A stretch of DNA of 64,000 nucleotides from Oscillospiraceae bacterium (GTDB lineage Bacteria > Bacillota > Clostridia > Oscillospirales > Oscillospiraceae): the NCBI GenBank assembly GCA_017447645.1, contig JAFSNA010000142.1, forward strand, positions 1 through 64,000, given 5' to 3'. Below, one piece after another: positions 48,195 through 56,866 of this stretch. Numbering within the stretch: position 1 is the stretch's first letter; every line of letters starts with the position of its first letter. Below the pieces are notes generated by a model that made no database searches, had not been told where the DNA came from, and saw nothing but the letters and a program-made list of their open reading frames with translations. Both the position numbers and the translations under genes were made by a program.

Positions 48195-48923
48195 ATGCTT
48201 GAGATCAGAAACCTCAGCTTCGCCGTGAGCGAGGCCGAGCGGGAAAAAGAGATCATCCACGATCTGAGCCTCACGATCGAGGACGGGAAGTTCATCGTCA
48301 TCACCGGCCCCAACGGCAGCGGCAAGTCCACGCTCGCACGGCTCATCATGGGCATCGAAAAGCCCCTCTCCGGGCAGATCCTCTTCGACGGAGAGGACAT
48401 CACCGCCCTTGACGTCACCGAGCGCGCCAGAAAGGGCATCAGCTTTGCCTTTCAGCAGCCCGTGCGCTTCAAGGGCATCCGCGTGCAGGATCTGCTGCGC
48501 CTCGCCGCGGGAAAGAATCTGACGGTCTCGGCGGCCTGCACGTATCTGTCCGAGGTCGGGCTCTGCGCGCGCGACTACATCGACCGCGAGATCAATTCCT
48601 CCCTCTCCGGCGGCGAGCTCAAGCGCATCGAGATCGCGACGCTGCTCGCGCGTCAGACGCGTCTGAGCGTCTTTGACGAGCCGGAGGCCGGCATCGACCT
48701 GTGGAGCTTTCAGAACCTCATCCGCATTTTCGAGAACATGCGCCGCGAGATCAAGGACAGCTCGATCGTCATCATCTCCCATCAGGAGCGCATCCTGCGG
48801 ATCGCCGACGAGATCGTCGTCCTCTCCGGCGGGAGCATCACCAGGCGCGGCCGCCCGGTCGAGATCCTTCCCCTGCTGATCGGGAAAGCGGCCCCGGTGA
48901 GCGTGTGCGAAATGCTGCAGTAA
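48195..48923 (+). CDS. sufC: SufC-like Fe-S assembly ATPase
   Basis: 242 residues, ABC ATPase without membrane domain. Walker A TGPNGSGKST near residue 39, SFAFQQPVRFKGIRVQDLLR Q-loop, signature SLSGGELKRIEIATLLAR, Walker B SVFDEPEAGIDLW and ISHQERIL switch region. The SGGELKR/EPEAGID form is characteristic of SufC. ATG at 48195 after AAGGAG. Followed 14 bases later by a SufB/SufD scaffold gene, with no SufS or SufU nearby: the two-gene layout seen in many anaerobic Clostridia and archaea (minimal SmsCB-type system). Confidence 0.92.
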   Translation: MLEIRNLSFAVSEAEREKEIIHDLSLTIEDGKFIVITGPNGSGKSTLARLIMGIEKPLSGQILFDGEDITALDVTERARKGISFAFQQPVRFKGIRVQDLLRLAAGKNLTVSAACTYLSEVGLCARDYIDREINSSLSGGELKRIEIATLLARQTRLSVFDEPEAGIDLWSFQNLIRIFENMRREIKDSSIVIISHQERILRIADEIVVLSGGSITRRGRPVEILPLLIGKAAPVSVCEMLQ

Positions 48924-48937
48924 GGAGGCGGGAAGAC

Positions 48938-49864
48938 ATGGTCAAGCTCGATGCGATCCAGAAAAGACTGATCTCGGAGATCGCCGATCTCCACTCCGTC
49001 CCGGCGGGAGCCTACAACTTCCGTGCAAACAGCAAGCTCGCGGGACGCAACACCACGGCCAACATCGACATCGTCTCCAAAGACGACGGCAGCGGTATCA
49101 TCATCCGCATCAAGCCCGGCACGAAGAACGAAAGCGTGCATATCCCCGTCGTCATATCCGAGAGCGGCATCAAAGAGACGGTATACAACGATTTCTACAT
49201 CGGCGCGGAGGCCGACGTCGTGATCGTCGCGGGCTGCGGCATCGACAACTGCGGCGGTCAGGACAGCGAGCACGACGGCGTGCACCGCTTTTTCGTCGAA
49301 CGCGGAGCGAAGGTCCGCTATGTGGAGAAGCACTACGGCTCCGGCGACGGGAACGGCAAGCGCATCCTCAACCCCGTGACCGAGTGCTATATGGACGAGG
49401 ACAGCTCCATGGAAATGGAAATGGAGCAGATCAAGGGCGTCGATTCCACCGAGCGCAGCACGATCGCCGAGCTCAAGGCCGGCGCGCGTCTCGTCGTCAA
49501 GGAGCGTCTGATGACTCACGGCAGTCAGAACGCCGTCAGCACCTATCAGGTGAATCTGAACGGCGCCGGCGCGACGGCGGACGTGGTCTCCCGCTCGGTC
49601 GCGCGCAACGACTCGTCGCAGACCTTCAACGCCCGCATCACCGGCAACGCCCCCTGCAGCGGTCATACCGAATGCGACTCGATCATCATGGACCGCGGCC
49701 GCATCCTGGCCATCCCCTCGCTGGAGGCCAACGACGTGGACGCGATGCTCGTGCATGAGGCCGCGATCGGCAAGATCGCGGGCGATCAGCTGATCAAGCT
49801 CATGACGCTCGGCCTGACCGAGGCGGAGGCGGAGGAGCAGATCATCAACGGATTTTTGAGATAA
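48938..49864 (+). CDS. sufB: SufB/SufD-family Fe-S cluster scaffold
   Basis: 308 residues, shorter than proteobacterial SufB (about 495). Beta-helix core with VVIVAGCGIDNCGGQDSEHD, FVERGAKVRYVEKHYGSG, STYQVNLNGAGATADVVSRS, APCSGHTECDSIIMDRGRI with the conserved Cys/His region, and LVHEAAIGKIAGDQLIKLM near the C-terminus. ATG at 48938 with AAGGAGGCGGGAAG upstream. Assembles [4Fe-4S] clusters with the SufC ATPase just upstream, relevant to the large Fe-S enzyme at 41943. Confidence 0.92.
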   Translation: MVKLDAIQKRLISEIADLHSVPAGAYNFRANSKLAGRNTTANIDIVSKDDGSGIIIRIKPGTKNESVHIPVVISESGIKETVYNDFYIGAEADVVIVAGCGIDNCGGQDSEHDGVHRFFVERGAKVRYVEKHYGSGDGNGKRILNPVTECYMDEDSSMEMEMEQIKGVDSTERSTIAELKAGARLVVKERLMTHGSQNAVSTYQVNLNGAGATADVVSRSVARNDSSQTFNARITGNAPCSGHTECDSIIMDRGRILAIPSLEANDVDAMLVHEAAIGKIAGDQLIKLMTLGLTEAEAEEQIINGFLR

Positions 49865-49877
49865 GGAGATCGTCAAT

Positions 49878-50123
49878 ATGTTTCTGAAAATCACGAAGCT
49901 CGTCGGGAAGCCCGTCTGCGTCGCGCTCTGGGCCGCCTTTGCGGCGCTCGCGGCCAAAAAGAAGCCCCTGCCGCTCGTCCTGCTCTTTGCGACGCACCTG
50001 GTCGAGACGCTCACCGTCGGCCGCAAGGTCGCAAAGGAGCACTCCGTCGGCGTGCTCGAGTGGATCGCGAACTGCCTTTCTTTCGGCTTCACCTGGTGGC
50101 TGCCGATCAAAGAGGACCAATAA
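49878..50123 (+). CDS. Small membrane protein linked to sufCB
   Basis: 81 residues with two to three hydrophobic stretches (about 12-30, 31-42, 58-76) and a Lys-rich KKKPLP turn. ATG at 49878 with AAGGAG upstream, 13 bases after sufB and before a strong terminator, so in the same transcript. Family not recognised; association with the Fe-S genes is the only hint. Confidence 0.65.
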   Translation: MFLKITKLVGKPVCVALWAAFAALAAKKKPLPLVLLFATHLVETLTVGRKVAKEHSVGVLEWIANCLSFGFTWWLPIKEDQ

Positions 50124-50125
50124 GA

Positions 50126-50156
50126 AAAAGCCGTGTGCCAAGCGCACACGGCTTTT
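50126..50156 (+). terminator. Terminator of the suf transcript
   Basis: AAAAGCCGTGTGC (50126-50138) pairs with GCACACGGCTTTT (50144-50156), followed by GTTTTTTG. Confidence 0.9.
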
Positions 50157-50169
50157 GTTTTTTGTGTTT

Positions 50170-50628
50170 TTATCGGAACAAGTGCTTTTCCAGCACGGCG
50201 CAGAGCTTTTCAAGCCCTTCGCGGTCCTCCTCGGAAAAGCGCGCCTCGACGGGGCTGTCGATGTCCAGCACGCCGATCACCTCTCCGCCGCCGTGCAGCG
50301 GCACCACGATCTCGGAGCGCGAGGCGCAGTCGCAGGCGATATGTCCCGGGAAAAGGTGCACGTCCGGCACAAGCTGCGTGCGGTTCTCCTTTGCCGCCGT
50401 GCCGCAGACGCCGCGGCCCCACGGGATCTCGATGCAGGCGGGCCGCCCCTGGAAGGGGCCGAGCACGAGCTTCTCTCCCTCTGCGAGATAAAAGCCCGCC
50501 CAATTGAGCTCGTCGAGCGTCGTGTAGATCAGCGCGGAGACGTTGGCGAGATTGGCGACGAGATGCGGCACGCCGTCGATCAGGCCCTCGGCCTGGGCGA
50601 TCAGCGCGGGATAGTCGGTCTTTTTCAT
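50170..50628 (-). CDS. msrC: Free methionine-(R)-sulfoxide reductase, GAF domain
   Basis: 152 residues, one GAF domain. Reduces free Met-R-SO with thioredoxin. Characteristic motifs: NWAGFYLAEGEKLVLGPFQG, IPWGRGVCGTAA with the first conserved Cys, HIACDCASRSEIVVPL with the catalytic/resolving Cys pair, and GVLDIDSPVEARF. ATG at 50628. Own promoter on the minus strand (50655-50683). Confidence 0.93.
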   Translation of the reverse strand: MKKTDYPALIAQAEGLIDGVPHLVANLANVSALIYTTLDELNWAGFYLAEGEKLVLGPFQGRPACIEIPWGRGVCGTAAKENRTQLVPDVHLFPGHIACDCASRSEIVVPLHGGGEVIGVLDIDSPVEARFSEEDREGLEKLCAVLEKHLFR

Positions 50629-50654
50629 GGATGCAGCGCCCCTTTCTTTTCATG

Positions 50655-50683
50655 ATGATAGCCCATCCTTCGGCGCTTGTCAA
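50655..50683 (-). promoter_or_regulatory. Promoter for msrC
   Basis: On the minus strand TTGACA (50683-50678), 17 bp, TATCAT (50660-50655), 27 bases before the ATG. Confidence 0.65.
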
Positions 50684-50755
50684 ATCTCTTTCGCCGTGCT
50701 TTAAGTCGGATATCACCGCAAGGGAGGCGCGGCGACCGGCGATTTTGTTCTCCGG

Positions 50756-50902
50756 GTGCCGGTCGGACTCGCGGCCGGGCTGTGTTTTGGTTTCGTGATC
50801 GGCGCGCAGCGGAAGAAGGATCCCCCTGTTCCCGCCGATGACGCCGATACGAAGGAGCCCGATGATCCGGAGAAGGAAAAACAACAGCGCCCGTCATTTT
50901 GA
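50756..50902 (+). CDS. Possible small glycine-rich membrane protein, start uncertain
   Basis: 48 residues from a GTG at 50756. The frame is open back to a stop codon at 50702, so up to 65 residues. Reads VGLAAGLCFGFVIGAQRKKD, a single glycine-rich membrane helix followed by a charged, Pro/Asp/Glu/Lys-rich tail ending QQRPSF. No ATG is in frame and GGGAGG lies about 35 bases upstream of the GTG. May be a decayed small-protein gene or a real one with an unusual start. The stop codon sits inside the hairpin that precedes the moxR promoter. Confidence 0.35.
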   Translation: MPVGLAAGLCFGFVIGAQRKKDPPVPADDADTKEPDDPEKEKQQRPSF

Positions 50903-50919
50903 AGACGGGTGCTGTTGTT
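50880..50919. terminator. Hairpin upstream of the moxR promoter
   Basis: AACAACAGCGCCCGTC (50880-50895) pairs with GACGGGTGCTGTTGTT (50904-50919) with one G-T pair. No following T-run; its 3' arm touches the -35 box at 50918. Confidence 0.6.
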
Positions 50920-50946
50920 GACATGGCAGAGCCGGTATTTTATAAT
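50918..50946 (+). promoter_or_regulatory. Perfect-consensus sigma-A promoter for the moxR operon
   Basis: TTGACA (50918-50923), 17 bp, TATAAT (50941-50946), 40 bases before the moxR ATG at 50987. The strongest promoter in the window. Confidence 0.85.
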
Positions 50947-50986
50947 TACCGGGAACGAACACCCAACGCTAAAGGGAGATGCATAT

Positions 50987-51928
50987 ATGAATACGGAAGC
51001 TTTCGTCAAGTTCAAAAACGATATCGTGTAAAACTGCAGCCGCATTATCGTCGGCAAGGATGAGGTCATTGAACAGCTGGCCGTCTGTCTGATCGCCTCC
51101 GGTCATGTCCTGCTCGAGGACGTGCCCGGCACCGGCAAGACGATGCTGCTGCGTGCGTTTGCCCGCAGCATCGGGGGCGATTTCAAGCGCATCCAGTTCA
51201 CGCCCGATCTTCTTCCCTCGGACCTGACGGGCATCAACTTCTTCAACCAGAAGACCAGTGAATTCGAGTTCAGGCCCGGCCCGCTCTTCTCCCAGATCAT
51301 CCTGGCGGACGAAATAAACCGCGCGACGCCGCGCAGCCAGTCCGCCCTGCTGGAGGTCATGGAGGAAAAGCAGATCTCCGTTGACGGCACCAGCTACAGG
51401 ATGACCGAGCCCTATATGGTCATGGCCACGCAGAACCCCATCGAGTCTTACGGTACTTTCCCGCTGCCCGAGGCGCAGATGGACCGTTTCTTCATGCGTC
51501 TCAAGCTCGGATATATGAGCCGCGAACAGGAGATCTCGGTCCTGCGCCGTCCCGACTCGAAGCAGCTGCTGGAGGAGCTCTCCCCCGTCGTCAGCGCCGA
51601 AGAGATCGCTTCTCTGCGTTCTCTCTTTCCCGAAGTCCGCGTCAGCGATGATGTCGCAGGCTATATCATGGACATCGTCGAGCATAGCCGCTCGAACGAA
51701 AAGATCGCCAATGGCGTCTCCACGCGCGGGACGCTTGCGCTCTATCGCGCGAGTCAGATCTACGCCGCGATGCAGGGGCGCGACTATGTCATCCCCGAGG
51801 ACGTCAGGAAAGAAGCCCTCTGCGTTCTTCCGCACCGCATCATCCTCATCAGCAGCAGTCATAACGACAATACGCGGTTTCTTGCCAGCCTGATCGAAGA
51901 GATCGAAGTGCCGCTCGAAAAAGTATGA
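50987..51928 (+). pseudogene. MoxR-family AAA+ ATPase with an in-frame stop at codon 15
   Basis: ATG at 50987 after AAAGGGAG reads MNTEAFVKFKNDIV, then TAA at 51029-51031, then continues in the same frame as a complete MoxR protein (NCSRIIVGKDEVIEQLAVCL..., Walker A EDVPGTGKTMLL, FTPDLLPSDLTGINFF, Walker B ADEINRATPRSQSALLEVM, ATQNPIESYGTFPLPEAQMD). One base change (GAA to TAA) would explain it. There is no alternative start before Walker A: the next GTG/ATG codons (51122, 51146) would remove or cut the nucleotide site. MoxR ATPases act with DUF58/VWA proteins; here the DUF58 gene overlaps by four bases. Nonsense mutation, sequencing error or recoding are all open. Confidence 0.85.
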
Positions 51929-52968
51929 TCACCCTGATTTTATTTCTTCTCGTCATCATCCTCCTCGTGATCGAGGCCTTTAGTCTCTGGGGCGGTTCGC
52001 GCCGTCTGGAGGTCGAGTTCGACCTGGATACGACGCTCGTCGAGCCGGGCGAGGTCGCGACGCTGTACTATACCGTCCGAAACCCGCAGCTTCTGCCGTT
52101 GCTGTATGTGGGCTTCACACTTTACTTTGATCCGAACGTAAAGATTTGCGAGAGCAAAGAATTCCGTCGGCTGCATGTCGGCGGCGACCATTCCGGCACG
52201 AGTGTGGAGCATCACTTTTTCCTGCTGGGGCATAGCAGGTTCAGCGGGAAGCTGCACTTTTCGCTGGACAAACGCGGCCTGCATGATCTCGGCCGCTACT
52301 ATTTGGAGACGGGCGATTTCTTCGGCCTGTATCCGATCATCCGCACAGATGCGGTCTGCAAGAAGGTCGTCTGCACCTCCGAAAAGAGTCAGGGGAACGA
52401 GCTTGACGTTCTCGGCGGAGAGATCGGCGACATGTCCGTGCGGCGTTTTCTCATCGACGACCCGACGATCCTCCTCGGTTATCGCGACTATACCGGACGC
52501 GAGCCGATGAAGCAGATTTCCTGGAATCAGACCGCAAAGGTCGGCAGGCTGATGGTGCGCCAGAACGACTTTACCACCGACCGCGTCGCCGTCGTGATGG
52601 TGGATATGGACAGCTCGCAGCGTTCTCTGCTGGAGCAATGCCTCAAGCTTGTCCGTTCCGTCTGCGAGCTGCTTGAGGAGGCGAAGATCCCCTATGAGCT
52701 GATGTCGAACGGCGATCTGCTGTCGATCCCCGAGGGGATCGGAAGGGCGCATCTGTTCTATATCCTGCGCAGGCTGGGACTGTCTAGGCTCGCCGGCTAC
52801 ACGACTTTTGAAAACCTCGTCGAGCGCTGTGTGCGCCGCAGGCGCAGCAACTGCAGTTATATCGTCATCACGCCGTCCGTCGGGCCGAAAGATCGGGCCC
52901 TGATTGACTATCTCGGCGGTCATATAGACAGCCGCCCCATCGTGATCGTCCCCGGCACGGAAGCCTGA
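51925..52968 (+). CDS. DUF58 membrane protein
   Basis: 347 residues. N-terminal membrane helix (2-20), beta-rich domain, then the DUF58 hallmark GYRDYTGREPMKQISWNQTA near residue 195, followed by LMVRQNDFTTDRVAVVMVDM, a VWA-like start. Family members work with MoxR ATPases, probably in metal insertion or envelope/stress assembly. Start overlaps the moxR stop (ATGA). 62 bases before the next membrane gene. Confidence 0.88.
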   Translation: MITLILFLLVIILLVIEAFSLWGGSRRLEVEFDLDTTLVEPGEVATLYYTVRNPQLLPLLYVGFTLYFDPNVKICESKEFRRLHVGGDHSGTSVEHHFFLLGHSRFSGKLHFSLDKRGLHDLGRYYLETGDFFGLYPIIRTDAVCKKVVCTSEKSQGNELDVLGGEIGDMSVRRFLIDDPTILLGYRDYTGREPMKQISWNQTAKVGRLMVRQNDFTTDRVAVVMVDMDSSQRSLLEQCLKLVRSVCELLEEAKIPYELMSNGDLLSIPEGIGRAHLFYILRRLGLSRLAGYTTFENLVERCVRRRRSNCSYIVITPSVGPKDRALIDYLGGHIDSRPIVIVPGTEA

Positions 52969-53030
52969 CTTCCCGGCCGGAAACCGTAATCCACCGCTCT
53001 GCACCCGTTCAGACGGGAAAGGAGGCGAGA

Positions 53031-54350
53031 ATGATTTCCAAATCGATCAGTGTATCAAGGCAGTACGCACCGCTGCGCGTATGCGCGGATATCTGTTTTT
53101 ATTTCTTTGCGGTCTCCCTGTTTTCCTTTTCCGTACTATACACCGTTTCGGACGAGACGGGAGTGCATGGGGTCGTAACCAACCTGATCGAGCCCTGGTC
53201 GCTGCAGCTGGCGGTCTTTGTCGCCGTGTGCTTTGTCCTCGGGCTGCTCATTACGCATATCGACAGCGCCGCTCTGCGCTTTGTTCTGTCGCTGCTGCCT
53301 GGGCTGACCTTCCTCATGAGCCCGTTCCAGCCGATCATGCTGTTCCATGCCGCGCCCTGGATCTACTACATCATCGTGATGACGATCGGGAATTCTGAAG
53401 TGCATCTCGACGTATACCGCCGGCGCGCCGGCGTGATGCTCTTCGTGACGCTGATTCTTGCGCTTTGTCTGATCATTTTCCACTTCGGCACCGACGCCTG
53501 GTATTATGCCAAGCTTTTCGGCGGCGAGGTATACGGACTGCTCTTCTTTGTTCTCTGCGTGCTTTCTCTTCGCGGGATGTGTGCCAGCCTCGGCGCGCCG
53601 AAGAAGATGAAGCTGCTGGACACCGCTTATGTCGTCGCGCTGCCTGCGCTGCTCCTTTCCGTTATCTTCCTTCTGCGCAGCATGGTCCCCATGGTCACCT
53701 TTCTCTTCTCTCTGCTCTCGCGCTTTCTGATCCTGCTCAGCCGGATCTTCCCGCACAAGGAGATGCCGGATCTCTTCCATCAGTCGGAAGAGGCCGACGT
53801 CAATAAAAACGTCCAGGAAGAGCCCCTTCTTATTCCTCCCGCCGGCGACCATAGTCCGGGAGAAGAGATGATGAGCGGCGAAGACCCGCATTTCCGGATC
53901 TCTCCTCAGATCGCCTTCCTTCTCATGATCGTCTTTCTGGCCGCGGTCCTGGTCTTTATCGCGATCTGGCTGATCCACAGGAAGCAGAAGCGTTCCGACA
54001 AACCCAGGCTCGCGCGTGAGAGCATCGAGCGGACGCCGTTTGAAACGCTGCTGCGCCGCAGCTTCGGCGATTCCGTCCTCCCCGCCAACGTCAGACAGAT
54101 CCGTAAGATCTACCGATCCTACCTCGGTCACATCCGCTCTCTCCGGATGCGGATCTCCCCCTCCGACACCTCGGAGGACGTGCTTGCTTTTTCCACGAAG
54201 TATCTGGACATGCCGGAGAACAAACAGCTGCGCGAGCTGTATATCGCCGCGCGATACGGCGACCCGAAGGCCGTCTCCGCCAAGAACGTGGGCGAGGCCA
54301 GGCACTGTCTGGGCGTGATCGAGGCGGCGAAGAGCCGCATGGCGGACTGA
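53031..54350 (+). CDS. Membrane protein of the MoxR-DUF58 operon (DUF4129-like C-terminus)
   Basis: 439 residues. About seven hydrophobic segments in residues 20-240, a hydrophilic acidic loop (SEEADVNKNVQEEP...), a further helix (about 293-315; IAFLLMIVFLAAVLVFIAIW) and a cytoplasmic helical tail with IYRSYLGHIRSLRMRISPSD and YIAARYGDPKAVSAKNVGEA, as in DUF4129 tails of transglutaminase-type membrane proteins. No transglutaminase triad is present. Good AAGGAGG site. Third gene of the MoxR-DUF58 set. Confidence 0.78.
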   Translation: MISKSISVSRQYAPLRVCADICFYFFAVSLFSFSVLYTVSDETGVHGVVTNLIEPWSLQLAVFVAVCFVLGLLITHIDSAALRFVLSLLPGLTFLMSPFQPIMLFHAAPWIYYIIVMTIGNSEVHLDVYRRRAGVMLFVTLILALCLIIFHFGTDAWYYAKLFGGEVYGLLFFVLCVLSLRGMCASLGAPKKMKLLDTAYVVALPALLLSVIFLLRSMVPMVTFLFSLLSRFLILLSRIFPHKEMPDLFHQSEEADVNKNVQEEPLLIPPAGDHSPGEEMMSGEDPHFRISPQIAFLLMIVFLAAVLVFIAIWLIHRKQKRSDKPRLARESIERTPFETLLRRSFGDSVLPANVRQIRKIYRSYLGHIRSLRMRISPSDTSEDVLAFSTKYLDMPENKQLRELYIAARYGDPKAVSAKNVGEARHCLGVIEAAKSRMAD

Positions 54351-54367
54351 CGAAACAGAAAACACGC

Positions 54368-54404
54368 AAAAAGGCTGCTGCAAGGGCTTTGCAGCAGCCT
54401 TTTT
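54368..54404. terminator. Bidirectional terminator
   Basis: AAAAAGGCTGCTGCAA (54368-54383) pairs with TTGCAGCAGCCTTTTT (54389-54404), loop GGGCT; serves the MoxR operon and the convergent 54419 gene. Confidence 0.92.
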
Positions 54405-54418
54405 GTATGGAACATCGT

Positions 54419-56014
54419 TCAGGCAAAGCTTTCGATCAGTCCTTTGACGCCTTTGCGCGAATAGATTTCGCGCAGCCATTGCAGCTCGTCCGCGATCAGC
54501 GCGTCGATCGCCCGCATGCCGAGCAGCTCGACCGGCGCGCGGTCGTCGGTGAGGATATGCTCTCCGCCGTTTACGGTCTCGAGCCGGGCGTGAACGGTCC
54601 GCATCAGGTTTTGCAGCTCGCCGCGCCCCAGCTTTTCCGTCCCGGCAGCCAGGCGCTCGGCGATATCGCCCTCCATGCAGGCAAAGAGCTCCCGATTCGT
54701 ATTGCCGGCGACGTCTACGGTCGAGACGGAGGGGAAGACCGCGGCGATCGTGTCGCACAGCGCCTCGTTGATGCTCCCCTCGCCGTCGGAGTGCATGTTC
54801 ATGTTCACGGCCATCACGCCGCCGGGCTCAAGGTGATCGCGCACCATCGTGAAAAACTCGACCGAGGACATCTGAAAAGGGATCGTGATGTCCTGATAAG
54901 CGTCAACAAGGATCACATCGTATTTTTCACCGACGGCCTGCAGAAAGGCGCGGCCGTCGTATTCGGTGACCTTCACCTCGTCCGGCATGGCAAAATAGCG
55001 CACGGCCAATTCGGTGATCTTCCCGTCGATCTCCACGCCCTCGACCGTGCAGCCGGGAAAATAGTTCAGGCACTGTCTGGCGTAGGTACCCGTCCCGTTG
55101 CCGAGGATGAGCACGCGCGGGGCCTCCCTGCCGCAGATCACGGGCGCGGCGAGCGCATAGTCGTAATACATGCCTGTGAGGCCGCCGTCCTTCATCATCA
55201 CCGACTGGACGCCGAAGAGCACGTTGGTCGCCAGCACGACGCTGTGCTCGTCCTCCCTGACCTGCAGATAGTTGTACACCGACTCGCCCTCATAGCGCAG
55301 CTCCTTCTCCCAGAAGGCGAAGGAATCGCTGCGGCCGAAGATCGCGCAGAGGATGTAGAGCACGACCGCGATCACGGACGCGCGCAGGCCCTTTTTCGAG
55401 CTGAAGAAAAACACAAGGGCAATCACGAGAAGGATCCCGGAGAAGATCAGAAAGGTGACGGAGGTGCCGACCGCCGGGATCGTCACGAAGGTCGGCAGGA
55501 AGGTGCCGAGGATGCTGCCGACCGTGTTGCAGGCGCCGAGACGCCCCACCGTACGGCCGCCCTCGTCCAGGCTCTCGGTCGCGGCCTTGACGAGCGAGGG
55601 CGTGACCGTGCCGAGCAGGAAAAGAGGATAGACGAACAGCAGCATACAGGAGAGGAAGGCCGCTGCGGCCAGATAATTCGTGCTGATCGTGAAGATCAGC
55701 AGGCCCGATACACCGAGGATCACATACTTCCCCAGCACGGGGATGGCCGCGATCCAGATCGCCGCGATCAGGATGCGGCGATAAAGCGGCGCGGGATCGG
55801 GATTCTTGTCCGCGGCACGTCCGCCGTAGAGGTTGCCCAGTGCCATCGCGATCATGATCGCGCCGATGATGATCGTCCAGACGATCTGCGAAGAGCTGAA
55901 ATACGGAGCGAGCAGGCGGCTCGCCCCGAGCTCGACCGCCATGACGGACACGCCGGCGAAAAACTCGGTCAGATATAAGAAAAGCTTGCTTTTCAGGATG
56001 GGGTATTCTTTCAT
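54419..56014 (-). CDS. Membrane-spanning spermidine-synthase-like protein
   Basis: 531 residues. N-terminal half: seven to eight membrane helices (LYLTEFFAGVSVMAVELGAS, GNLYGGRAADKNPDP, GTVTPSLVKAATESLDEGGR). C-terminal half: a spermidine-synthase-type SAM fold (about 255-500) with YNYLQVREDEHS, LILGNGTGTYARQCLNYFPG, VEIDGKITELAVRYFAMPDE, VTEYDGRAFLQAVGEKYDVI and LVDAYQDITIPFQM. Fused MFS/spermidine synthases of this layout are common, but the aminopropyltransferase role is rarely proven. ATG at 56014 after GGGAGTGAGG. Confidence 0.85.
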   Translation of the reverse strand: MKEYPILKSKLFLYLTEFFAGVSVMAVELGASRLLAPYFSSSQIVWTIIIGAIMIAMALGNLYGGRAADKNPDPAPLYRRILIAAIWIAAIPVLGKYVILGVSGLLIFTISTNYLAAAAFLSCMLLFVYPLFLLGTVTPSLVKAATESLDEGGRTVGRLGACNTVGSILGTFLPTFVTIPAVGTSVTFLIFSGILLVIALVFFFSSKKGLRASVIAVVLYILCAIFGRSDSFAFWEKELRYEGESVYNYLQVREDEHSVVLATNVLFGVQSVMMKDGGLTGMYYDYALAAPVICGREAPRVLILGNGTGTYARQCLNYFPGCTVEGVEIDGKITELAVRYFAMPDEVKVTEYDGRAFLQAVGEKYDVILVDAYQDITIPFQMSSVEFFTMVRDHLEPGGVMAVNMNMHSDGEGSINEALCDTIAAVFPSVSTVDVAGNTNRELFACMEGDIAERLAAGTEKLGRGELQNLMRTVHARLETVNGGEHILTDDRAPVELLGMRAIDALIADELQWLREIYSRKGVKGLIESFA

Positions 56015-56047
56015 GCGCCTCACTCCCGCGGATCGGATATCGAAAAA

Positions 56048-56112
56048 AGCATAGCACATTTTTCCGCTCTTGCCAAGTTGCGCTTGAAAGCCTTTCCCGC
56101 TTGAAGTAAAAT
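56048..56112. promoter_or_regulatory. Divergent promoters for the spermidine-synthase-like and macro-domain genes
   Basis: Minus strand: TTGGCA (56076-56071), 17 bp, TATGCT (56053-56048). Plus strand: TTGAAA (56084-56089), 17 bp, TAAAAT (56107-56112). The -35 boxes are seven bases apart. Confidence 0.55.
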
Positions 56113-56142
56113 GAGAGCGAATACAAAAACGGGGAGAGAACC

Positions 56143-56850
56143 ATGCCGTACCGCGTCACACAAGAGGATATCCTTTCCCAGAGCGTCGACGCTGCGGCAG
56201 TCAGCGTGGAGATCTCGCTGGAGGTCAGCCCCTTCTCCGTCTGCCGCGCCATCGCCGAAGCAGGCGGCGCGGCGCTGTCCGCCGCGATCCGGGAAGCGCG
56301 TTTCATACCCGTCGGCAGCGCCGTTGAGGTCGATCCCGGCCCGCTGCCCTTCCCGCATCTGTTCGCGGTGGCAGCTCCTATCTGGCTGACGGGTAAGGCC
56401 AACGAGTTCCTGGCGCTGCGCCGCGCCTATCAAAGCCTTTTTGCCGCGGCGTCGACGGCGGGCTGCCGCAGCCTTGCCCTTCCCTTCCTCTCCGCGCTGC
56501 GCTACCGTTTCCCGCGAGACGAGGCGATCAAGATCGCCTTTTCCGAAGCGGAAAAGGCCGCGCTGGACCTGGTCTTTGTCGCCGATACGCCGGAGCTGTT
56601 TGCCCTCAGCCAAAAGCCCTACCGAAAGCCGAAGATCGTCTCCTACGTCGGCTGGTACCGCGACCATGCGCTTTTCGAGCTGGACAACGGGCTTTTCGCG
56701 CGCGTGGACATCCGGCCGGAGATCACGGACGTGACGCCCATCCCCTATTTTGAAGCCTGCTACCGCGTGGGCAACAATCCCCTGCAGCCGCCGCTGCCCG
56801 ACGCGGAGATCGCGCGCCTGCGGCGGATCTACGAAGAAAACGACTGGTAA
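56143..56850 (+). CDS. Macro-domain-like protein, substrate loop degenerate
   Basis: 235 residues. The N-terminus YRVTQEDILSQSVDAAAVSV resembles the ADP-ribose-binding macro domain (ITxxxVDAIVNAAN), but the NAAN motif is replaced by SVEIS, and the glycine-rich loop by GGAALSAAI, then PHLFAVAAP, a helix LRRAYQSLFAAASTAGCRSLALPF, and DEAIKIAFSEAEKAALDLVFVAD. A C-terminal extension (about 165-235) includes IVSYVGWYRDHALFELDNG. Probably not a standard ADP-ribosyl hydrolase. 16 bases before the GPH transporter gene and cotranscribed with it. Confidence 0.65.
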   Translation: MPYRVTQEDILSQSVDAAAVSVEISLEVSPFSVCRAIAEAGGAALSAAIREARFIPVGSAVEVDPGPLPFPHLFAVAAPIWLTGKANEFLALRRAYQSLFAAASTAGCRSLALPFLSALRYRFPRDEAIKIAFSEAEKAALDLVFVADTPELFALSQKPYRKPKIVSYVGWYRDHALFELDNGLFARVDIRPEITDVTPIPYFEACYRVGNNPLQPPLPDAEIARLRRIYEENDW

Positions 56851-56866
56851 AAAGGAACAAAGAGAC

